Shown here in pieces: positions 6,880 through 13,998 of a DNA stretch of 16,330 nt (position 1 is the first letter of the stretch; the number at the start of each line of letters is the position of its first letter). Where the stretch lies: assembly GCA_034437315.1 (NCBI GenBank), contig DAOTUC010000106.1, positions 1-16,330 on the forward strand, written 5' to 3'. Source of the stretch: DSAR01 sp034437315. Its GTDB lineage: Bacteria; Chloroflexota; Anaerolineae; B4-G1. The notes under the pieces were generated by a model. It saw nothing but the letters and a program-made list of their open reading frames with translations. It was not told the origin of the DNA and did not search any database. The translations under genes and the position numbers were made by a program.

Positions 6880-8130
6880 ATGCGAGCCTTGAACATCACA
6901 GGCAAGGACCTACTGATCCTGCTCAAGGAACCGGGCGCGCTATTCCAACTCTTCGTGCTGCCCCTGATTTTCATCGTCGTCTTCAGCGGGGCGCTCACGG
7001 CGATCAGCACAGGCGAGGCGGAACAGGACACCCGCATACCCCTGGCGGTGGTCGATCTCGACGGCGGAGAGGCGGCGCAGCGCTTTGTGACCGACCTGGA
7101 AGCGGCCGGCGGCGTGCGCGTCGAGCCACACGCGCAGGATGAGGCGGAAGCGCTGCTGCAGGAACGCAAACTCTCCCGCGTGCTGACCATCCCCGCCCGC
7201 TTCGGCGCCGACCTGGACGCCGGCCGCCCGGTGACGCTCCGTCTGGTCAACCACCCCGACGCCGATCCGGAGAAGACAGAGGCGACGCGCCTGGTGATCG
7301 AGGGCGTGGCGCAGGATCTGGCGCTCGAATACCAGATTTTGGCCAGCCTGGAGCAGATGGCTGAAATGCAAGCGAACGCGCCAGAAGCGTCCCAGGTCTT
7401 CACCGCCGAGCGCATGATCGCGCAGGCGCAATCCCAGTTCGAGCGCTCGCGCACCCAGCCGCTGATCGACGTGGCGCAACGCGCGCCGCAGATCGCCGAA
7501 CGGGAAACGGATGAGTTCCCCGACGCCGTGCAACTCGCCGTGCCCGCTTTTACCGTCATGTTCGTCTTCCTCGCCGCCCAGACCACGGCCCACTCCATCT
7601 ACGAGGAGAAGCGGCTCGGTTCCTTCCGGCGGCTGCTGGCGGCGCCGATGAGCAAGGCCGCGCTCCTGGCGGGCAAGATGCTGCCCAATTTCGTCACCGC
7701 GCTGATCCAGACGGCGGTCATTTTCGCCTTTGGGCTGGTGGGCCTGCGGCTGATGGGGTTACAGCCGCTATCGTTGGGGAATGCGCCGGTTGGTGTGATC
7801 CTGGTCGCGATGGCGATGGCGCTCTGCTCCAGCGGCCTGGGCATCCTGATCGCCGCCCTCGCCCGCACCGAAAGCCAGATCGGTGGGTTGAGCACCCTGA
7901 TCCTGTGGGGGGCCGGCATCCTGGGCGGTAGTTTCGTGCCGCTCTTCATCCTGGAACAATTCCTGGGTACATTGCCCCGCTTCGTGCCCCACTATTGGGC
8001 CAACCGGGCCTTCGAGAATCTGCTCATCCGTGGGCTGGGGCTGAGCAGCGTGATCGCTGAACTCGGCGCGCTGCTCGCTTTCACGGCGCTCTTTTTCGCC
8101 ATCGGCCTGTGGCGTTTCGACTTTGATTAG
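6880..8130 (+). CDS. ABC-2 type permease, first subunit
   Basis: This 416-residue membrane subunit has one N-terminal helix (about 22-42) and a large external domain of about 175 residues. Five C-terminal helices follow at about 221-239, 267-288, 300-325, 334-358 and 391-411. This is the ABC2_membrane_3 layout of type-2 exporters. The loop EEKRLGSFRRLLAAPMS (242-258) is the conserved element that contacts the ATPase. AGGAGG (6869-6874), overlapping the ATPase stop codon, lies 5 nt before ATG 6880, and only 9 nt separate the genes, so coupling is strong. The external domain has a helix-rich stretch near 150-200. It is paralogous to the next gene in layout and motif; the two probably form a heterodimer. 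Confidence 0.92.
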   Translation: MRALNITGKDLLILLKEPGALFQLFVLPLIFIVVFSGALTAISTGEAEQDTRIPLAVVDLDGGEAAQRFVTDLEAAGGVRVEPHAQDEAEALLQERKLSRVLTIPARFGADLDAGRPVTLRLVNHPDADPEKTEATRLVIEGVAQDLALEYQILASLEQMAEMQANAPEASQVFTAERMIAQAQSQFERSRTQPLIDVAQRAPQIAERETDEFPDAVQLAVPAFTVMFVFLAAQTTAHSIYEEKRLGSFRRLLAAPMSKAALLAGKMLPNFVTALIQTAVIFAFGLVGLRLMGLQPLSLGNAPVGVILVAMAMALCSSGLGILIAALARTESQIGGLSTLILWGAGILGGSFVPLFILEQFLGTLPRFVPHYWANRAFENLLIRGLGLSSVIAELGALLAFTALFFAIGLWRFDFD

Positions 8131-8140
8131 GGAGATGCGT

Positions 8141-9400
8141 ATGATCAGAGACACACTATCCGTCGCGTGGAAGGAAATTCAGCTGATCGCCCGGGATCGC
8201 GGCTCGCTCGTGATCCTCTTTCTGCTCCCGTTGCTCTTTGGCGTGCTGTACGGATCGATCAACCTTCACTTCGCGGAGGAAGGCGAGACCCCCTCGGTGC
8301 TGGTGAACGTCTGCCTGCTGAACGAGGACGCGGGTGTCTTCGGCGAGCAGATCGCCCTGGCGATGAACGACATCGACCTGTTGGACGTGGAGACGCTCGA
8401 TTCGGCCGCGGACGCCGAGCAGCGCGTGGCAGAGGGGCGCGTCTCGGCCGCCATCGTCATCCCCGCCGGCTTTACTTCCGACATCGACGCTTACACGCCG
8501 ACCGAGATTGAGGTGATTGTCGATCCGGCCGAACCAGAGAGCGCCAGCATCGTCAGCGGCATCATGAACAAAGTCGTTGACGAAGCCACCGTCTGGGGCG
8601 AGGTGCAGTACGGCATCCGCGCACTCCTGGACGAGTCGGGCGTGCTGGCGGACGCCGGCGCCGAGACCCGCCGCGCGATTCAGGCCCAGAATCTGGGCGT
8701 CGTCATGACCCGCATCAACGAGATGCGCCGCACGCCGCTGGTGCGCGTCGTCAGCCAGGATCTGGCGGGCGCGGTCATTGAGGGCGGGATCGAGCTCTTT
8801 TTCGCCCTGCTCTTTCCGGGCATCACGGTGATGTTCGTCTTTTTCGGCGTGAGTATGTCGAGCGCGTCGCTGCTCAACGAGCGGGAGACCGGCGCGCTTC
8901 GTCGCCTGTTGGCGGCGCCCATCTCGCGCGGCGCCGTCATCGGCGGCAAAATGTTGGGCTACATGGCGCTCGTCTGCCTGCAAGTGATCGTGCTGTTCGG
9001 CGTGGCGCACTCGTTTTTCGGCATGCCGCTGGGCGATTCGCCGCTGGCGCTGGCGCTGCTCACGCTCCTGCTGGCCTTCGTCGCCACGGCGATGGGCATG
9101 CTGATCGCGGCGCTCTCCCGCTCGTCGAAACAGGCGGACAACGTCGGCACGGTGCTCGGTTTCGTGCTGGGCGGGCTCGGCGGTTGTGTGGCGATCACGC
9201 CCACCCCACTCACTCGCAACGAGGGCTTTATGAGCGTCGTCGCCCGCCTCACCCCCCACGGTCACGCCGTCGACGCCTATTATAGCCTGATGGCGGAAAA
9301 GGCCGGCCTGATCGGGGTCCTGCCCCAGATCGGTTTCCTGCTGGCGATGGGCGTGGCCTTCTTCCTGATCGCCGTTTGGCGCTTTCGCTTTACCGAATGA
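8141..9400 (+). CDS. ABC-2 type permease, second subunit
   Basis: This 419-residue protein has the same plan as its neighbour: N-terminal helix (about 22-40), external domain of about 180 residues, and five C-terminal helices near 221-239, 269-291, 300-324, 335-353 and 394-413. The conserved cytoplasmic loop reads NERETGALRRLLAAPIS (246-262), closely matching the first permease. AGGGAG (8129-8134) is 6 nt before ATG 8141. Longer frames from TTG 8123 or ATG 8135 overlap or abut that site, so I reject them. The start lies 10 nt after the first permease stop. With the ATPase this gives a complete two-permease exporter. Related systems export antibiotics, lipids or Na+, but nothing here identifies the cargo. 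It is probably the last gene of the operon, although I saw no clear terminator after it. Confidence 0.91.
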   Translation: MIRDTLSVAWKEIQLIARDRGSLVILFLLPLLFGVLYGSINLHFAEEGETPSVLVNVCLLNEDAGVFGEQIALAMNDIDLLDVETLDSAADAEQRVAEGRVSAAIVIPAGFTSDIDAYTPTEIEVIVDPAEPESASIVSGIMNKVVDEATVWGEVQYGIRALLDESGVLADAGAETRRAIQAQNLGVVMTRINEMRRTPLVRVVSQDLAGAVIEGGIELFFALLFPGITVMFVFFGVSMSSASLLNERETGALRRLLAAPISRGAVIGGKMLGYMALVCLQVIVLFGVAHSFFGMPLGDSPLALALLTLLLAFVATAMGMLIAALSRSSKQADNVGTVLGFVLGGLGGCVAITPTPLTRNEGFMSVVARLTPHGHAVDAYYSLMAEKAGLIGVLPQIGFLLAMGVAFFLIAVWRFRFTE

Positions 9401-9600
9401 ATCACGAATAGCAAAAACTGCACAGCGGTTGAAATTTTGTGGTCAGTTCGTGAAGTTCGTGATCAATCAAAGGAGGCGTCGTTCCCCGCTGCCCTGCGAG
9501 AGCGATTCCTGTCCACGCTGGAAGAGACGGCTTGCCAGTCCTTTGCCTGCAACGTATAATAGACATCCAGAGCGAGCAGTTCCTGAAAGGAGGCGTCGAA
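9401..9600. repeat. Short intergenic region with duplicated 13-base SD-like motif
   Basis: The sequence aaaggaggcgtcg occurs at 9469-9481 and again at 9586-9598. Only the second copy is followed by a start codon (9601). A tandem agttcgtga (9446-9454, 9455-9463 approximately) and an 8-base inverted pair (atcacgaa 9401-9408, ttcgtgat 9456-9463) lie between the exporter operon and the promoter. The first copy may be a relic of a duplicated gene start. I see no gene in this gap. Confidence 0.5.
9532..9560 (+). promoter_or_regulatory. Near-consensus sigma70 promoter of the Uma2/two-component unit
   Basis: TTGCCA (9532-9537), a 17-base spacer and a perfect TATAAT (9555-9560) are present. Transcription should begin near 9567, giving a leader of about 34 nt that carries AAAGGAGG before the ATG at 9601. 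It lies 131 nt after the permease stop, so the downstream genes have their own promoter. Confidence 0.85.
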
Positions 9601-10338
9601 ATGGACGCGACAATTGTCCAAACCCATCCCCAAACGCGGCAGACGCTATACGTTCAACACGTGCAATCCCCAGAACTTCCCCCATTGAATCCCGGCGATC
9701 GCTTGTCCCGCGCCGAGTTCGAGCGGCGCTACGAAGCTCACCCGGAGATCAAAAAGGCCGAGCTTATTGAAGGAGTCGTTTATATGCCATCGCCTACCCG
9801 CTTTGAGAGACACGGTGAGCCTCACGGTCAAGTCATCACCTGGTTGGGGGTCTACACAGCCACGACGTCTGGCGTTCGCTTGGGTGACAACACCACGATA
9901 CGCCTGGACCTGCAGAACGAGATGCAGCCCGATGCGCTGCTACGACTTGATCCGGCGCTCGGTGGGCAATCGCACATCACCGAGGATGACTACCTGGAGG
10001 GCCCCCCGGAGCTGGCGGTCGAGATCGCCGCCAGCAGCGCCGCCTACGACATGCACGTCAAGCGCCGCGTCTACGCCCGCAGCGGCGTGCAGGAATATCT
10101 GGTCGTGCAGATGTACGAGCGGCGCATAGACTGGTTCATCCTGCGCGAGGAGGGCTACGAGACGCTGGCGGTGGATGAGAATGGCATATTGCGCAGCGAG
10201 ATCTTCCCCGGGCTGTGGTTGAACTGCGACGCCTTCTGGGCCGGCGACCTGGCGGCTATGCTGGACACCCTGCGGGAGGGGCTGGGCTCGCCGGCGTGCG
10301 CCGAGTTCTCCGCCCGGCTGAAGGCGGCCCAGGAGTAA
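9601..10338 (+). CDS. Uma2-family (DUF820) PD-(D/E)XK-fold putative endonuclease
   Basis: This 245-residue protein matches the Uma2/DUF820 family, which has a restriction-endonuclease-like fold and is abundant in Chloroflexota and Cyanobacteria. Visible elements are AELIEGVVYMPSPT (53-66), QPDALLR (109-115, with Pro110-Asp111), ELAVEIAASS (137-146, Glu141), Lys154 in MHVKRRVYARSGVQEYLVV, then IDWFILREEGYE. The set Asp111/Glu141/Lys154 fits a PD-(D/E)XK-like active site, though nuclease activity of the family is mostly predicted. The N-terminal 40 residues and the C-terminal 35 go beyond the usual length of about 190. AAAGGAGG (9586-9593) is 7 nt before ATG 9601; a longer frame from 9532 would begin inside the promoter. 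The response regulator starts 3 nt after its stop, so the genes are probably co-transcribed. Confidence 0.88.
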   Translation: MDATIVQTHPQTRQTLYVQHVQSPELPPLNPGDRLSRAEFERRYEAHPEIKKAELIEGVVYMPSPTRFERHGEPHGQVITWLGVYTATTSGVRLGDNTTIRLDLQNEMQPDALLRLDPALGGQSHITEDDYLEGPPELAVEIAASSAAYDMHVKRRVYARSGVQEYLVVQMYERRIDWFILREEGYETLAVDENGILRSEIFPGLWLNCDAFWAGDLAAMLDTLREGLGSPACAEFSARLKAAQE

Positions 10339-10341
10339 CGA

Positions 10342-11043
10342 ATGGGTTCCACGCACGCGCCGGACCGAGGGACGATTGACACGATGATCGACGTCATTAT
10401 CGTAGATGACCATCCCGTCGTGCGGGCGGGTATGCGGGCGGTGCTCGACCGTGCGCCCGACGTCACCGTCGTGGCAGAAGGGACCACCGGCGCCGACGCC
10501 CTGCAATTGGTCGCCCAACATCGCCCCGACGTGCTGGTGCTCGACGTCAACCTGCCCGACGTGAACGGCGTGGAAGTCACCCGCCGGCTGCGCGACCAGG
10601 GTTCCGGCGCTGCCATCCTGGTTCTCACCGTCCACGACGATTCCCAGACCATCTTCGGACTATTGGAAAACGGGGCCGCCGGCTACGTGCTCAAGGACGA
10701 GGCGTTGGAGACGTTGACGGATGCCGTGCGGGCCGTCGCCCGGGGCGAAACCTGGCTCAGTCCCGCCGTGGCCCGCCACGTCGTGCGCCGCGCCGTCGGG
10801 CCAGCAGCCACCGAATCCCCCCTCACTCCGCGCGAGACGGACGTGCTCCGCTTGTTGGCGCAGGGGCTCGACAACGCCGCCATCTCCGAGCAGTTGGTGG
10901 TGACCAAGCGCACGGTGCAAAACCACGTCAGCAACATCTACGGCAAATTGGCGGTCAACTCGCGCACCGAGGCGGCGTTGTGGGCTATCCGCCATCGATT
11001 GATCCAGATTCCAGTGGTTCACGATGCGCCCGATGCGCCCTGA
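10342..11043 (+). CDS. NarL/FixJ-family response regulator
   Basis: This 233-residue transcription factor has an N-terminal receiver and a C-terminal LuxR-type DNA-binding domain. The receiver shows the acidic pair Asp22-Asp23 (IIVDDHPVVRAGM), phospho-acceptor Asp68 (VLVLDVNLPDVNG), Thr96 and Lys118 (GYVLKDEALETL). The helix-turn-helix lies at about 160-215: LTPRETDVLRLLAQG, then VTKRTVQNHVSNIYGKL. ATG 10342 follows AGGAG (10331-10335) with 6 nt spacing inside the end of the Uma2 gene. ATG 10384, preceded by GAGGGA at 11 nt, would remove 14 non-conserved residues and gives the more typical family start MIDVIIVDDH, so the true start is open. The kinase gene overlaps its last 20 bases, so the kinase is almost certainly its partner. 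Targets are unknown. Confidence 0.94.
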   Translation: MGSTHAPDRGTIDTMIDVIIVDDHPVVRAGMRAVLDRAPDVTVVAEGTTGADALQLVAQHRPDVLVLDVNLPDVNGVEVTRRLRDQGSGAAILVLTVHDDSQTIFGLLENGAAGYVLKDEALETLTDAVRAVARGETWLSPAVARHVVRRAVGPAATESPLTPRETDVLRLLAQGLDNAAISEQLVVTKRTVQNHVSNIYGKLAVNSRTEAALWAIRHRLIQIPVVHDAPDAP

Positions 11044-13270
11044 ATGGTTGCAACGCGCGCTCTTCGCCCTGCTGGCCCTGATCACGCCCACGTTGGCGGG
11101 CTACGATATTTACTTCCAGTTCCGCGCGCCCGGACTCGATTTCCACTTCGATCACACCGGTCTGATTCGCGGCGTCCCCTTCGACACCTACGCCGATTGG
11201 GCCGGCCTGCATCCCGGCGACGTCGTCCAGGCGGTCGACGGCGCGCCGTTTCCCGAGTGGCTGGACGGCGGCTGGCGCGATCTCTCCCAAGGGCCCTATA
11301 TGATGCAGGTGACGCGGCGCGGGCGGTTGCACACCATCGAGATCCCCGCCATCCCATTGGCCTGGATGAACGCGCTCTCCTTGGCCAGCGCTGTCTTCGC
11401 CGCCCTCGTCTTTTGGGGCGTTGGCGTTCTGTTGCTCATACGGCGCTTCTATCAGCCAGCGGTGCGGCTTCTCTTTCTCCTATCCCAGACCTTCGCCGTG
11501 CTGCTGTTATTCCCCCTCGCCCATCCTGCGCCCTCAATCGTCCCCCGGTGGGCGATGAGCCTGAGCAGCGTCAGTCTCTACATCGCCGCGCCTCTTCTCC
11601 TGCATTACTATTTGACCTTTCCGGTCGAGTTGGGCGATTCCCGGCAACGTCGCCGCTGCTTGATCGTGATTTACGGACTGGCGGCGCTCTCCCTCTTCCT
11701 CTGGTTATCCAATTCCCCGCTGAAGAGGCTGAGCGCGAGCTACGCGATCCTGGAAATCGTCGCTGCAATCGCCGTTCTGATCTACGTCTACGCGCGCCGC
11801 GCGACGCCGGACGCCCGGCGGCGATTGCGCTTGATCCTGTTTGGAAATGTGAGCGCAGTTACCGCCGGCATCCTCTTTTATATTTTGCCCCTGATGAGCC
11901 ACGCCGCCTATCGTATGCCAGAATGGTTGGTCGCCCTGAGCTTGATCGCCGTCCCCTTGAGCTATCTCTACGCCACCGTGCAATACAGATTGTTCGACGT
12001 AGACCGGCTCTTGAACCGGGCGCTGGTCTATGGCCTCCTCTGGTTGTCCATTTTGCTCTTATACCTGGGCCCATTTCTGCTGATCTATCGTTTTGCGCCG
12101 AACGATCTGTTGGCCCAGATGATGGTCGCCGCCGGACTGACGCTGTTGGTGGGCCTGGCCTTCGATTGGTCGCGGACGCGCGTGCAGCGGTTGGCAGACC
12201 GTGTTTTCTACGGCGGGTGGTATGATTACCCCGGCGTGGTCGAAACGATCAGCAACGCGCTGGCCCGCAGTCTCGATCGGGAGCAACTGACCGATGTATT
12301 GACCCGCCAGGTCCCCGAGTTGATGCAATTGCGCCTCGGCCGCCTTTGGATCGGAGAGCAGAACGAGACGCCGCCCCCCGAGTCGCCCGGGCCGCATCTG
12401 CGCTTTACATTCTCCCTCAAAGGCCAGCGTTGCGCTGTCTGGGTTGTGGAGCCCCGGCGCGACGGCGAGGCGTTGACCGTTCCAGATTATCGCATCCTCA
12501 AGACGTTGGCCGACCAGGCCGAGATCGCGTTGAACAACATCCTCCTGGTGGAAACGTTGCGCCGTCAACTGGACGAGATCCGCGCCAGTCGCGAGACGTT
12601 GGCTCAGGCACAGCGCCAACTGCTCCACTCGCGGGAGGAGGAACGGGCGCGCCTGGCCCGCGATCTACACGATGGCCCCATCCAAGCGCTGGTGGGCCTG
12701 AACATGCAATTGGGCTTACTCCAGGCCCTGCCAGGCGACGAGCGCTCTCATCCAGACGAATCGTTGACGACGATGCGCGCCGAGGTGCGCGCGCTTCTCT
12801 CCGACCTGCGCCAGGTGTGCGCCGAACTCCGCCCCCCGATGCTGGACACGCTGGGATTGGGGGCCGCCATCCGCGCCCTGACTCACGATTGGGCGGCCCA
12901 AAGCGGCGTCCCTGTCGCGCTCGACCTGCCGCCCGACGTCACGCTCCGCGCCCTGCCAGGAGACGTGGCCGTCAACCTCTACCGTGTGGTCCAGGAGGCG
13001 CTGAGCAACGTCGCCCGTCACGCCCAGGCGCGACAAGTCGTCATCCGCCTGTTGCGGGAGGAGACACGCCTGACCCTGATTATCGAGGATGATGGACGGG
13101 GATTCTCGGCGCCCGATTCCCTCCATAGCCTGGCGTCCCAGGGACATTTCGGTCTGGTGGGCATGCAGGAGCGGGTCGAACTCATCGGCGGGCGGATGAC
13201 AATCGAGTCGGCGGCGGGGCAAGGGGCGACGGTGCGTGTCACGATGGAAGCGCTTGCTACATTCGTTTGA
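11024..13270 (+). CDS. Membrane histidine kinase with N-terminal PDZ-like domain (HisKA_3 type)
   Basis: This 748-residue sensor should phosphorylate the regulator encoded just upstream. In order: a helix near 10-30; a PDZ-like region (about 43-107, with GLIRGVPFDTYADWAGLHPGD and VVQAVDG); eight or nine membrane helices between 114 and 380; a degenerate GAF-like region (about 400-510); a helical linker (505-545); and the HisKA_3 box around RDLHDGPIQALVGLNMQL with His549. The ATPase domain follows, with N box EALSNVARHA (Asn662), G1 DDGRGF (689-694) and G2 GHFGLVGMQERV (708-719). All catalytic boxes are intact. ATG 11024 overlaps the regulator by 20 nt; ATG 11033 is an alternative. Neither has a good Shine-Dalgarno sequence, so translational coupling is likely. 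The PDZ-like domain between helix 1 and the membrane bundle would sit outside the cytoplasm and might sense peptide termini, which is inference. Confidence 0.93.
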   Translation: MRPMRPEWLQRALFALLALITPTLAGYDIYFQFRAPGLDFHFDHTGLIRGVPFDTYADWAGLHPGDVVQAVDGAPFPEWLDGGWRDLSQGPYMMQVTRRGRLHTIEIPAIPLAWMNALSLASAVFAALVFWGVGVLLLIRRFYQPAVRLLFLLSQTFAVLLLFPLAHPAPSIVPRWAMSLSSVSLYIAAPLLLHYYLTFPVELGDSRQRRRCLIVIYGLAALSLFLWLSNSPLKRLSASYAILEIVAAIAVLIYVYARRATPDARRRLRLILFGNVSAVTAGILFYILPLMSHAAYRMPEWLVALSLIAVPLSYLYATVQYRLFDVDRLLNRALVYGLLWLSILLLYLGPFLLIYRFAPNDLLAQMMVAAGLTLLVGLAFDWSRTRVQRLADRVFYGGWYDYPGVVETISNALARSLDREQLTDVLTRQVPELMQLRLGRLWIGEQNETPPPESPGPHLRFTFSLKGQRCAVWVVEPRRDGEALTVPDYRILKTLADQAEIALNNILLVETLRRQLDEIRASRETLAQAQRQLLHSREEERARLARDLHDGPIQALVGLNMQLGLLQALPGDERSHPDESLTTMRAEVRALLSDLRQVCAELRPPMLDTLGLGAAIRALTHDWAAQSGVPVALDLPPDVTLRALPGDVAVNLYRVVQEALSNVARHAQARQVVIRLLREETRLTLIIEDDGRGFSAPDSLHSLASQGHFGLVGMQERVELIGGRMTIESAAGQGATVRVTMEALATFV

Positions 13271-13431
13271 ACGGCCTCGCTTGACCTTCGACCTCAATCC
13301 AGAGCGACCGATCTATTTTGTGCCTGGCGGTAACTGCTCACCCTCCCGCGCTTTCCGGCATCGATCCTCAATGATGTCGCGCGCGTGATTGTTGCTCAGG
13401 TTGTTAGGATCGTCAGGCCCCGAGGATAAGC
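13271..13431. other. Gap between kinase and ssrA terminator
   Basis: These 161 bases lie between the end of the kinase gene and the palindromic terminator. I see no RNA gene, open frame with a ribosome site, or second hairpin here. The kinase transcript may therefore rely on the plus-strand face of the palindrome at 13432-13465. Confidence 0.5.
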
Positions 13432-13465
13432 AAAGAGAGGCTGGCGCTAGCGCCAGCCTCTCTTT
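13432..13465. terminator. Perfect 34-bp palindrome: ssrA terminator, probably bidirectional
   Basis: The two 17-base halves (aaagagaggctggcgct, 13432-13448, and its exact reverse complement, 13449-13465) form a perfect palindrome that starts 7 bases beyond the mature tmRNA 3' end. On the minus strand a GC-rich stem is followed by tttgctt. On the plus strand it is followed by tttcgcc. It separates convergent transcription units (kinase from the left, ssrA from the right) and could terminate both. Confidence 0.85.
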
Positions 13466-13471
13466 CGCCTG

Positions 13472-13890
13472 TGGAGATGGCGGGAATCGAACCCGCGTCC
13501 GAAGAAATCGACCAAGGACATCTACAAGTTTAGTTGACTGTTTCCATTTTTGCCCGAGGAGCCACCGTCAACCGCGCTCACCCGGACTAAGCCGATGGGA
13601 GCCTAGACTCCCGCTTGAGCGCCCCTATCGGCGTCGGGGCGCAGCACACCGACTTTATGACGCCCGACCCTCGACCCGCCGGTGATAGACCGAGGCGGAC
13701 GTGACCGCTTATGCGATCAACGTTCCCTAAACCGGATTACGCTGCGAGCGGCGCTGCGGCGTAAGCAGCCTGAGGAACTGGAATCCAAGTGTTATTGGCA
13801 CTTTGGAAGTTGTGCTCCGTTGTTCACGGGGTCAGAGCGCCCCGACTTGCAGTCCGTGACCAGCCTTCTCCGTCGAAGCCTGTCATCCCC
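13472..13890 (-). ncRNA. ssrA: Transfer-messenger RNA (tmRNA)
   Basis: This RNA rescues stalled ribosomes together with SmpB. On the minus strand the 5' end reads GGGGATGACAGGCTTCGACGG (13890 downward, the hallmark tmRNA start), and the 3' end reads GGACGCGGGTTCGATTCCC then GCCATCTCCA. The 7-bp acceptor stem GGGGAUG/CAUCUCC closes perfectly, allowing one G-U pair. The T arm is GCGGG-UUCGAUU-CCCGC. ACTAAACTTGTAGATG near 13530 is the usual conserved stretch before the 3' half. After discriminator A the DNA reads CAG, so CCA is not encoded and must be added. Length is about 419 nt, somewhat longer than the common 350-400. The tag reading frame is at 13737-13799. Its own promoter is at 13905-13932 and its terminator at 13432-13465. 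The boundaries should be accurate to a base or two. Confidence 0.96.
13737..13799 (-). other. tmRNA tag-peptide reading frame
   Basis: Starting at the resume codon GCC (13797-13799) the frame reads ANNTWIPVPQAAYAAAPLAA then TAA (13737-13739), 20 residues. The Ala-Asn start and Leu-Ala-Ala end are what proteases such as ClpXP and the ribosome-rescue route require. The middle, with Trp and three Pro residues, is atypical. The resume codon is inferred by analogy, since upstream CAAAGU is followed by GCC; frame and stop position agree. Confidence 0.85.
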
Positions 13891-13904
13891 AAGTTCTGAT
13901 GTAG

Positions 13905-13932
13905 ATTGTATCACATCGACACACGATGTCAA
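13905..13932 (-). promoter_or_regulatory. ssrA promoter
   Basis: On the minus strand a perfect TTGACA (13927-13932), a 16-base spacer and TACAAT (13905-13910) are present. The mature tmRNA 5' G lies 15 bases after the -10 box, so a short precursor segment would be removed by RNase P, as is normal for tmRNA. Confidence 0.88.
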
Positions 13933-13945
13933 GCCGAATCACAAC

Positions 13946-13974
13946 TTGGTCAAGCGGCCCTTTTGTTGTAAAAT
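13946..13974 (+). promoter_or_regulatory. Possible promoter of the M14 carboxypeptidase gene
   Basis: TTGGTC (13946-13951), a 17-base spacer and TAAAAT (13969-13974). The -10 box is good (5 of 6) and the -35 box weak (3 of 6). It is divergent from the ssrA promoter; the two -35 boxes are 13 bases apart. The transcript would start near 13981 with a leader of about 18 nt. Confidence 0.5.
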
Positions 13975-13998
13975 TGCGAATATCCTGGAGAGATGTCT

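Noticed and set aside
8156..9265. 369-codon minus-strand frame opposite the second permease
   Set aside because: The His/Asp/Arg-rich composition is typical of an antisense frame in GC-rich DNA; the plus strand encodes a clear ABC-2 permease.
9411..9558. Possible small protein or gene fragment (frame containing ALRERFLSTLEETACQ) before the Uma2 gene
   Set aside because: There is no in-frame start codon with a ribosome site, and the frame ends inside the -10 box of the Uma2 promoter.
13472..13520. A separate minus-strand tRNA suggested by the GCGGGTTCGATTCCCGC arm
   Set aside because: The T arm and acceptor belong to the tmRNA; there is no D arm or anticodon arm, and the 5' partner is at 13884-13890.
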